Of a DNA stretch of 21,622 bases, positions 15,162 through 21,622 are shown piece after piece (position 1 is the stretch's first letter; every line of letters starts with the position of its first letter). Origin of the DNA: JBLHKT01 sp043101615 (GTDB lineage Bacteria > Planctomycetota > Phycisphaerae > Phycisphaerales > UBA1924); the NCBI GenBank assembly GCA_043101615.1, contig JBICID010000008.1:1-21622 (forward strand). The letters are read 5' to 3'. The position numbers and the translations under genes were made by a program. A model generated the notes under the pieces. The model saw only the letters and a list, made by a program, of their open reading frames with translations, was not told where the DNA came from and searched no databases.

Positions 15162-17558
15162 TCAGCCGCCGGCGGTGCCGTCCTCGGACGGCTCGGGGCT
15201 GTTGCGGACGAGCACCTGCTCGCCCTCGATCAGCAGCACCACGTCGCCCGGCACGGCCAGCAGGCCCTGGCGGTTGAACCTCGCGAGCTCGTCGACCAGG
15301 TCCCAGTACTCGTCGGAATCGAACGCGATGGTCCGGACGGGCTTGACCTGCTCGTCGGTCGCGACCTCGGTGTTCTCGAGGATGCGGCTGTCGATCCACT
15401 TGTCCGCACGGTTGATGAGCGTGCGGTCGGCGATCTGCTGGACGCGCTCGAGGCGTTCCATCGACACGGCCCTGCTTCCGCCGATGGCGCTCTTGAGGGC
15501 GTACGCGTCACGCGTCGCGGTCTCACGCTCGCGCTCGGACATCTCTCGCATCCCTCTTGAGGCCTGAGGATCGAACGCCGGAGCGGCTGCAAAGGCCTCA
15601 GCGTCGAGCGCGACCTGCTGGCTCACGCCAGCCTCGCCCGAGCGGTTGTCGTTCAGCGTGCGACGGTTGGCCCCGCCGAGGCCGTACTTCAGGTTCCCGT
15701 CGTCGTCGGTGTACTGGTACCGCGCCATGTCCTCGTCCGCGGCGGCGATGAACGAGGTGTACTCGCTCAGGATGCCGTGCTCCAGGCTCAGGCGGACGAT
15801 CTCGTCCTCCAGCTCCGGGTTGCTCTCCACGCCGTCCGCGGCGGACTTACGGATCTCGCTCAAGAGTGCCGCGATCCGCTTGCGGGCCCACTGGCGGGGC
15901 ACGAAGGAGTTGGTCACGCTCGCCTCGGCGGGGTTGACCTTCACCGAGGTGTTCCAGTTGTCGTCGCCCGCGTCGCCGCGCAGCTCGACGTAGAACTCTT
16001 GGCCCGTGGTGTACTGCCCGAAGATCACGATCTGGTCGCCGTCGAACAGGTCGGGCAGGCGTCCGGGGAGGACCAGGCGCGAGATGTTCGAGTAGCCCGC
16101 GATCGAGCCGTCAGAACCGATACGGGGCGCGGAGATCTCGAACTCGCTGGCCAGCACCGCGCGGAACGCGGTGTCGGTCAGCACGGGCCCGTCGAGCTTG
16201 GCGAAGACCTGGCCGACCTTCACCTCAACGTCCTCGCCCGGCTCGATGTAGGTCGGGGCCCCGCGGCTCTCCTCGGCGATGCCCGAGAGCAGCGGCGCGT
16301 TCACGTCGTGCCCGACACCAAAGGTAAAGACGCGACGCTCGCTCCGGTTGCCCGCGTTGGCGGTACTGCGGATGGTGGACTCGTCGGTGACGCCCACCGT
16401 GGCGAGCCCGTCGGTCATGAACAGGACCATGGGCAGCGTGCCCTCGGTCGCGGGCTGGCTGAGGGAGGCGAGCAGGGCGTCGTGCAGGTTCGTCCCGCCG
16501 CGTGCCTGCAGCGAGTCGAGGTAGGCCAGCGCCGCGGCGCTGGTCTCGGCGTTCTTGGCGACCGGCTCGGACCGGAAGCGCTCGACCTCGTCGGCGTAGT
16601 CCACGATGTTGAACGACTCGCCGTCACGCAGCCCGCCGATGACCTGCTTCGCGGCGGCGACCGCCTGGTCCAGCTTCCCGTTGGCCATGGAGCCGGAGCG
16701 GTCGATGACGATGGTCAGCTCGCGCCTGATCTCGATCGAGGCGTCGCGCTCGGGCGCGTCGGCCACCAGCATGAAGTAGCCGCCGTCCCCGTCGCCGATC
16801 CGGGCGTCCGGGTACAGCCAGCACGCCAAAGACTGCGTGTCGTGCTTCAGGTAGCTCAGGCGGAACGAGCCGGGCGCGGCCGGGTTGGTCACGGTGAGGT
16901 CGCGCCGCCCGTTGGCGTCGGTGGTGGACTGCAGCCCGTGCGACGGGCTGTACACCGTGCCGATGCCGTCGCCCGACTCCAGCGACACCTCGATCGACCA
17001 CGCCACGCCCGCGGTGCCCAGCGCCTCGGAACGCGGCAGGGTGTAGTCGATCCGCCCGTCGTGGTAGGGCAGCACCTGCTCGTACGTCACGCGGAAGACC
17101 TGCGTCCCGTTGGCCGGCACGGGGAAGACGCTGGACCGCACCAGCGCGTTGCCCACGAACTCGAGCAGGCCGGGGTCAATCATCTGGCGCACGATGTCGC
17201 GGTAGATCCGCTTGGCCTCCTCGGCGGGCAGCAGCTCGGCGGTGCCCTCGTTCAGCCCGTCGAGCCCGAACCGCTTGATCGCCGAGCCCTGCGGCACCGG
17301 GAGCAGCAGCTCGGCCTCCAGCGGTCGATTGGTCGGGTTGCGCAGGGTGATGGCGAGCTCGGTCGTCGCGACGCGGTCCTTCAGCCTGACGCTGGCCGCG
17401 ATCGACTCGATCGCGACCTCGGCGTGCCAGTGCCGCTGCGGGACGATCCGGATGGGCTCGCGGGTGATGGTCTCGGGCTGGGCGTGACCGGTTCCGATCG
17501 CGCCGCAGAGGGCGAGCAGCGCCGCCGCCGTGATTGTCTTGATTCCCCTCGCGTTCAC
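15162..17558 (-). CDS. Secreted VIT and von Willebrand factor A domain protein
   Basis: 798 residues from GTG 17558, chosen because GGGAGG lies 6 bases upstream and the signal peptide (about 1-26, cleavage at GHA) then starts normally. Residues about 40-165 form a VIT domain: LPVPQGSAIKRFGL, then EEAKRIYRDIVRQ and PGLLEFVGNALVRSSVFPVP. Residues about 279-450 form a VWA domain with an intact metal site: Asp286, Ser288 and Ser290 in DRSGSM, Thr356 in GGTNLHD and Asp383 in MTDG. The layout is that of inter-alpha-trypsin inhibitor heavy-chain-like bacterial proteins. The C-terminal 250 residues hold a helical LEDEIVRLSLEHGILSEYTS segment typical of the family and then a less conserved tail. It probably mediates metal-dependent adhesion or assembly in the periplasm or at the cell surface. 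Confidence 0.92.
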   Translation of the reverse strand: MNARGIKTITAAALLALCGAIGTGHAQPETITREPIRIVPQRHWHAEVAIESIAASVRLKDRVATTELAITLRNPTNRPLEAELLLPVPQGSAIKRFGLDGLNEGTAELLPAEEAKRIYRDIVRQMIDPGLLEFVGNALVRSSVFPVPANGTQVFRVTYEQVLPYHDGRIDYTLPRSEALGTAGVAWSIEVSLESGDGIGTVYSPSHGLQSTTDANGRRDLTVTNPAAPGSFRLSYLKHDTQSLACWLYPDARIGDGDGGYFMLVADAPERDASIEIRRELTIVIDRSGSMANGKLDQAVAAAKQVIGGLRDGESFNIVDYADEVERFRSEPVAKNAETSAAALAYLDSLQARGGTNLHDALLASLSQPATEGTLPMVLFMTDGLATVGVTDESTIRSTANAGNRSERRVFTFGVGHDVNAPLLSGIAEESRGAPTYIEPGEDVEVKVGQVFAKLDGPVLTDTAFRAVLASEFEISAPRIGSDGSIAGYSNISRLVLPGRLPDLFDGDQIVIFGQYTTGQEFYVELRGDAGDDNWNTSVKVNPAEASVTNSFVPRQWARKRIAALLSEIRKSAADGVESNPELEDEIVRLSLEHGILSEYTSFIAAADEDMARYQYTDDDGNLKYGLGGANRRTLNDNRSGEAGVSQQVALDAEAFAAAPAFDPQASRGMREMSERERETATRDAYALKSAIGGSRAVSMERLERVQQIADRTLINRADKWIDSRILENTEVATDEQVKPVRTIAFDSDEYWDLVDELARFNRQGLLAVPGDVVLLIEGEQVLVRNSPEPSEDGTAGG

Positions 17559-17564
17559 CGTGGG

Positions 17565-17570
17565 CCTCCC
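17565..17570 (-). promoter_or_regulatory. Ribosome binding site that sets the VIT/VWA start
   Basis: GGGAGG on the minus strand, 6 bases before the GTG at 17558. The frame is open 22 codons further upstream, but that extension would precede the signal peptide and has no such site. Confidence 0.65.
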
Positions 17571-17653
17571 TTCGGGTTCAGTTGGTCCGGCCGGGGCTCG
17601 TGCCCCGCGCCACCTCTGAGACACAAGAGATACCGTCCGGTTCGCGTCCCGGC

Positions 17654-17708
17654 CGTCACGGGTTCGTCACGGAACGGGTGCGCCGCGCCACGTCACACGA
17701 ATGTCACA
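17654..17708. promoter_or_regulatory. Paired 11-bp-period direct repeats, possible OmpR/PhoB-type operator
   Basis: Four heptamers of form (C/T)GTCAC(A/G) read on the plus strand at 17654, 17665, 17691 and 17702. Within each pair the repeats are exactly 11 bases apart, giving 7-base units separated by 4 bases. This is the geometry of a pho box and of other OmpR-family sites. The set lies 97-150 bases upstream of the VIT/VWA start. A -10-like TATCTC at 17632-17627 lies between it and the gene. The regulator is not known. Confidence 0.45.
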
Positions 17709-17776
17709 TCGCGCCACGGTCCGCAATGAAACGCCGACCCCGCGCCGGGCACCCGGACGGGGGAGTCGCGCCCGGT

Positions 17777-19144
17777 TCAGCGGTCGGTGTGTGCGCTCTG
17801 TTCGTGCTGGTCGGTCTCGATCAGCAGGCGACCCGGGATCGCCAGGGCCAGCAGGCCGCCGGCAAAAAGAATCCCGGCGGTCACGAAAAACGCCGCGTCC
17901 AGGCTCACCAGCTCCTGCGTCCGCTCCGCCCACTGGGGCCCGATGAAGGCGAACGCCCACGCCCCGCCCAGCATCAGCCCGCTCGCCAGGCTCGTGCGGT
18001 GCGGCAGCAGTCGCTGGGCCGCGGTCATGCTCACCGGGATCACGCTCCCGAACCCCACCCCCGACAGCACCGCCAACGCCAGGGCCGCGGGCACCACCGA
18101 CTGCTCCGGCACGTTGGATACGAACGGGACCCCCGCGATGAACGCGGCCCCGACGATCGGGAACCCCACGAACGCCAGCTTCTCGAACCGCACCGCCAGC
18201 AGCGCACCGAGCGCCAGCCCCATGCCCCCCATGCCCACCTGCATCGCCCCCTGCAGCGGGCCGTTGATCTTGGACGCGTCCACGCCCGCGGCCTCGGTCA
18301 GCACGGTCAGGCCCTGTCGCTGCATGGTGAGCTGCTCGGCCCACTCGCTGAACAGGTAGACCAGCGCGATGTTCACCGAGAATCGGATCACGTTGCAGGC
18401 GTACAGCAGCCAGACCGCCCGCCAGCGCCGGCGGCGCTCCCCAGCCGGGAGCGAGCCGTGGTGGTCGTGGGCGTCGTGGCGCCGGTGCGGGACCGAGTGG
18501 ATCGCCACCGCCAGCAGCACGCACGCCAGCAGGCCCGGCACCATCAGCCACGACAGGCTCTCGAGCCCGAACCGCTCCGGGTCGGCCCCCGCCGGGGCGT
18601 GCTCGGAGACCGTCGCGACCAGCATCGGCGTCGCGACGTTCCCGGTGAACCCCCCCGCCATGCCCAGCACGAAGAACAGCCCCATGCCCAGCGCCCGCCG
18701 GCGACCGGCGAGCTGGCCCGTCACCGCCGCCGCGGGCGGGTGGAACGCCCCGATCCCCGCCGCCCCCAGCCCGTGCAGCACGAGCAGCTGCCAGAAGTTC
18801 TGGGCGTGCCCCAGGTTCGAGACGCACACCACCGCCAGCACGAACCCGGCCGTGGACAGCGTCCGCGTGTCCCACCGGTCGCTCAGCCCGGCGACCGCCG
18901 GCTGGATCAGCCCGGAGGTGATCGACCCGAGCCCGAGCAGGATGGCCTTCTGCTGGCGGGTCAGCCCGATCTCGGCCACCAGCAGGGGGAGCAGGGAGAT
19001 GCCGACGAAGCTGAAGAAGTCCACGAAGCTGTGATTGGCCAGCACCGCGACCAGCCGCCCGATCGGTCGGGATGAGACGGGCGCACGCCCCGGCGATTGC
19101 AACGCCGCGGGTCCGATTTGCTCAGTGGCCGGAGTGCTTGTCAC
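17777..19144 (-). CDS. MFS transporter, fosmidomycin-resistance-like
   Basis: 455 residues, with about twelve hydrophobic helices. After a polar N-terminus of about 28 residues, helix 1 begins near LVAVLANHSFVDFFSF. SDRWDTR (88-94) is the motif A loop between helices 2 and 3. GLGAAGIGAFHPPAAA (125-140) resembles the FHP segment of fosmidomycin-resistance efflux proteins. The central cytoplasmic loop has five histidines in ten residues (220-229). The start is GTG 19144, with no strong ribosome site. It probably exports a small molecule by proton antiport, but the substrate is unknown. It is divergent from the M14 peptidase gene, with a 128-base shared upstream region. No link to the polyene operon is visible. 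Confidence 0.85.
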   Translation of the reverse strand: MTSTPATEQIGPAALQSPGRAPVSSRPIGRLVAVLANHSFVDFFSFVGISLLPLLVAEIGLTRQQKAILLGLGSITSGLIQPAVAGLSDRWDTRTLSTAGFVLAVVCVSNLGHAQNFWQLLVLHGLGAAGIGAFHPPAAAVTGQLAGRRRALGMGLFFVLGMAGGFTGNVATPMLVATVSEHAPAGADPERFGLESLSWLMVPGLLACVLLAVAIHSVPHRRHDAHDHHGSLPAGERRRRWRAVWLLYACNVIRFSVNIALVYLFSEWAEQLTMQRQGLTVLTEAAGVDASKINGPLQGAMQVGMGGMGLALGALLAVRFEKLAFVGFPIVGAAFIAGVPFVSNVPEQSVVPAALALAVLSGVGFGSVIPVSMTAAQRLLPHRTSLASGLMLGGAWAFAFIGPQWAERTQELVSLDAAFFVTAGILFAGGLLALAIPGRLLIETDQHEQSAHTDR

Positions 19145-19272
19145 GCCGGGTTTTAGGGCGTGCGCCGGAGAAAAACACTGGCCCTCCGAACCGGATCTCG
19201 GTAGGGTGGGGAATCTCGCCGGGCCCGCTCGCCCAGGACCAGCACCTTTGCATTCTCAGAGAGGCCCGACAC
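19145..19272. other. Shared upstream region of two divergent genes
   Basis: 128 bases between the MFS transporter start and the peptidase start. Both promoters must lie here, but I find no pair of hexamers close to the sigma-70 consensus on either strand. Confidence 0.4.
19258..19264 (+). promoter_or_regulatory. Ribosome binding site that sets the peptidase start
   Basis: AGAGAGG lies 8 bases before the GTG at 19273. The frame stays open upstream to 19072, but that extension overlaps the divergent transporter gene and would bury the signal peptide. Confidence 0.6.
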
Positions 19273-21564
19273 GTGGGGACACGCACGACGCTGACCACCC
19301 TGACCGCCTGTGCCCTGGGCACGGGCGCCCTCGCCGCCGACGAACCGATCCCGCCCCGCCCGCTTGAGGGCGAGGTCGTGGTGTCCGTCACGCCCGAGGA
19401 CGAGCACCAGCTCCGCCTGATCGACCGCCTGGCCACCTCGCTGTGGTCCGAGCGTCTCGGGCTGGCCCCGGTCGAGATCCAGCTCCCCGCCGACCGGCTC
19501 GACGATCTTCGGGAGGCCGGTCTCTCCCCGCGTGTGCTGGTGCACGACGTGCAGGGCCTGATCGAGCGCGAGCGGGCCGAGATCGAGGCGGTGCGGGCCC
19601 GCGAGGGCTTCCGCTTCTCCGAGCGCGGCGCCCGGGCCAACGCCCCCGCCCACGACCTCGCCTTCTGGGACGCGTACCGCGACCGGCTCGAGATCGAGAA
19701 CTACCTCTTCGGCCTCGCGTCGGCCTACCCGGACCTGGCAACGCTCCAGCAGATCGGCGCCAGCGTCGAGGGCACGCCCATCTGGGCGCTGCTCGTCACC
19801 GCCCCGGATTCGCCCGAGCACCCGCGCGCCTCCCGCCCGGCGGTGCAGTGGAACGCCGCGCAGCACGCACGCGAGTGGATCAGCCCGATGACCGCGCTCT
19901 TCCTCGCCGACCGGCTGCTGGCCGAGTCCGAGTCCTCCCCGCGCGTCGCCGGCCTGCTCGAGACCACCGAGTTCGCCATCGTCCCCATCGTCAACCCGGA
20001 CGGGTACGACTACACCTGGACCGACTACCGCTTCTGGCGCAAGAACCGTCGCGACAACGGCGACGGCACGCACGGCGTCGACCTCAACCGCAACTGGTCC
20101 TACGAGTGGGGCGGCTCCGGCTCCAGCGGCGACACCTCCTCGGACCTCTACCGGGGCGTCTCCCCCATGTCCGAGCCCGAGACCGCCGCCGTCTCCGGCC
20201 TGGCCCTCTCCTACGGCCCGCGCTTCGCCGGGGGCATCGACTACCACTCACACGGACGCCTCATCCTCTGGCCATGGGGCTACGACACCGACGCCTACCT
20301 CCCCGAGCCCGAACGCACCATCATCACCGGCCTCTCCATCGACATGGCCGGCGCCATCGACGACTGCACCGGAGAGCCCTACACCCCGGGCAAGGCCACC
20401 GACCTCTACCCCGCCGACGGCACCGCCGACGACTGGTACCAGGGCGCCACCCCCGGCTACGGCCTCACCATCGAGCTCCGCACCAACCGCTTCGACCCGG
20501 AACGCGAGCACGTCCTCTCCTCCGCCCTCGAGAACTGGCCCGCGGCACTCCGCTTCGCGGAGGGCGTCACGCAGCAACTCCGCATCGATCCGACGTCCCC
20601 CCTGCCCGTGCTCGCCGAGCCCTTCACCCCCACCACCATCGAGGCGCGCTTCCTCGACGCGCTCGGCACCCTCGACGGCGCGACCCCCACACTCCACGCG
20701 CAACTCCCCGGAGAGGCCGGGCCCCAGGCCATCCCCATGACCCTCGTCTCGCCGGGCACGTACAAGGCCGACATCACGCCCACCGACCGACGCGGGCGGA
20801 TCACCTGGTCCCTCTCCGCCCAGACCACCGGCGGCCAGACCGTCACCTTCCCGGCGTCCGGACACGCCACCCTCTCGGTCCGCACGCAGCAGAGCGTGAC
20901 CCTGCTCGACGACGACGCCGAGTCCGACCTGGGCTGGACCGCCGAGGGCGACGCCACCACCGGGGCCTGGTCCAGGGCCGACCCGGGCGTCGACCCCAAC
21001 CAGCCCGCGACCGACACCAGCCCCGGCGGGACCAACGCCTTCGTCACCGGGGCCGCGCCGGGCGTGGACGTGGACGGCGGCGTCGCCCGGCTCGTCTCGC
21101 CCGCCGTCGCGGTCCCCGCGCGCGCCGGCGACCTCATCCTCGCCCTCGACCTGTGGCGCTCGGACTTCCCCTCCACCGACCCGCTCGTGGTCGAGGTCGA
21201 GGCGGACGCCTGCGGCGACTGGGTCCCCGTGCACACCGACTTCGGGCGCACCGGGGGCTGGCGGCGCGTCTCGCTCCGCCTGACCGACCACGTCTCGCCC
21301 GCCAACAGCCTCCGCGTCCGCTTCTCGATCGAGGACCGCCCCTCGGGCGACATCATCGAGGCCGCGGTCGACGAGATCAGCCTCGTGCTGGCCCCCAGCG
21401 CCTCCAGGGCCGACATGAACGGGGACGGCGTGCTCGACAACGGCGACATCGCCGCGTTCGTGGACGCCTTCCTGCTGTTCGACCCAAGCGCCGACTTTAC
21501 CGGCGACGGCGTGGTGGACAACGGCGACATCGGGGTCTTCGTCACGGTCTTCCTGGCCGGCTGA
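19273..21564 (+). CDS. Secreted M14 zinc carboxypeptidase with dockerin-like tail
   Basis: 763 residues from GTG 19273. Signal peptide about 1-22, with cleavage near ALAA-DEP. Residues about 30-95 look like a propeptide. The M14 domain spans about 130-435. Zinc ligands are His198 and Glu201 in QHAREW and His325 in DYHSHG. Substrate-binding Asn272 and Arg273 lie in DLNRNW, and catalytic Glu401 in TIELRTNRF, so the enzyme should be active. A beta-sandwich follows, including DLGWTAEGDATTGAWSRADP (552-571), a segment seen in planctomycete exoproteins. The C-terminus carries two EF-hand loops, DMNGDGVLDNGDI (714-726) and DFTGDGVVDNGDI (741-753), as in type I dockerins. It is an extracellular or cell-surface peptidase, and the tail may be a Ca-dependent anchoring or sorting module. 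It is the only plus-strand protein gene in the window. Confidence 0.95.
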   Translation: MGTRTTLTTLTACALGTGALAADEPIPPRPLEGEVVVSVTPEDEHQLRLIDRLATSLWSERLGLAPVEIQLPADRLDDLREAGLSPRVLVHDVQGLIERERAEIEAVRAREGFRFSERGARANAPAHDLAFWDAYRDRLEIENYLFGLASAYPDLATLQQIGASVEGTPIWALLVTAPDSPEHPRASRPAVQWNAAQHAREWISPMTALFLADRLLAESESSPRVAGLLETTEFAIVPIVNPDGYDYTWTDYRFWRKNRRDNGDGTHGVDLNRNWSYEWGGSGSSGDTSSDLYRGVSPMSEPETAAVSGLALSYGPRFAGGIDYHSHGRLILWPWGYDTDAYLPEPERTIITGLSIDMAGAIDDCTGEPYTPGKATDLYPADGTADDWYQGATPGYGLTIELRTNRFDPEREHVLSSALENWPAALRFAEGVTQQLRIDPTSPLPVLAEPFTPTTIEARFLDALGTLDGATPTLHAQLPGEAGPQAIPMTLVSPGTYKADITPTDRRGRITWSLSAQTTGGQTVTFPASGHATLSVRTQQSVTLLDDDAESDLGWTAEGDATTGAWSRADPGVDPNQPATDTSPGGTNAFVTGAAPGVDVDGGVARLVSPAVAVPARAGDLILALDLWRSDFPSTDPLVVEVEADACGDWVPVHTDFGRTGGWRRVSLRLTDHVSPANSLRVRFSIEDRPSGDIIEAAVDEISLVLAPSASRADMNGDGVLDNGDIAAFVDAFLLFDPSADFTGDGVVDNGDIGVFVTVFLAG

Positions 21565-21622
21565 CCCCTCCCAAGCCCCCACCCCTCCCCCGGCACCCAG
21601 CCCCGCGCCCGCACGCCGGTCC

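Noticed and set aside
15777..17729. Plus-strand open frame of 650 codons opposite the VIT/VWA gene
   Set aside because: No domain features. The minus-strand gene has an intact metal site and signal peptide.
20248..21582. Minus-strand open frame of 444 codons opposite the M14 peptidase
   Set aside because: Gly- and Val-rich shadow frame. The plus strand carries complete peptidase and EF-hand motifs.
1..21622. CRISPR arrays, insertion sequences, integrases, phage genes
   Set aside because: No regularly spaced repeats with spacers, terminal inverted repeats, transposase motifs or phage genes were seen on either strand.

Overview
The window is very GC-rich and is best read as chromosome of a planctomycete, probably of the class Phycisphaerae. 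The clues are a secreted peptidase ending in a paired EF-hand, dockerin-like tail of the type common in that group, frequent GTG starts, a tRNA-Ile that stands alone rather than in an rRNA spacer, and an intergenic repeat resembling ones I recall from planctomycetes. The assignment is an inference from protein style, not from a marker gene.

Region 1 (1-9902, minus strand) is a tightly packed ten-gene operon, cut by the left window edge, that looks like an aryl-polyene / xanthomonadin-type pathway. In transcription order it encodes an acyl carrier protein, a FabZ-like dehydratase, a LolA-like periplasmic protein, an LpxL/HtrB-like acyltransferase, a fused ketosynthase plus chain-length-factor-like protein, a chorismatase, a flavin-dependent halogenase-like enzyme, an AMP-forming acyl/aryl ligase, a LolB-like lipoprotein and an MMPL/RND exporter. 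The likely logic is as follows. Chorismatase makes hydroxybenzoate, the ligase activates it and loads it on the carrier protein, and the KS/CLF and dehydratase extend it into a conjugated chain. The halogenase may decorate the ring, the acyltransferase attaches the product to a lipid, and the LolA/LolB-like proteins with the exporter move it to the outer membrane. Ketoreductase, glycosyltransferase and thioesterase genes are not in the window and may lie beyond coordinate 1.

Region 2 (about 10149-13303, minus strand) holds tRNA-Ile(GAT) with its own promoter and an OmpR-family response regulator overlapping a histidine kinase with an unusually large sensor region. Region 3 (13443-17558, minus strand) holds two exported proteins, a DUF4139 lipoprotein and a VIT/VWA-domain protein, separated by a clear hairpin. 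A set of 11-bp-period direct repeats lies upstream of the VIT/VWA gene.

Region 4 (17777-21564) is a divergent pair: an MFS transporter of the fosmidomycin-resistance type (minus) and a secreted M14 zinc carboxypeptidase with dockerin-like tail (plus). The last 58 bases hold nothing I can identify.
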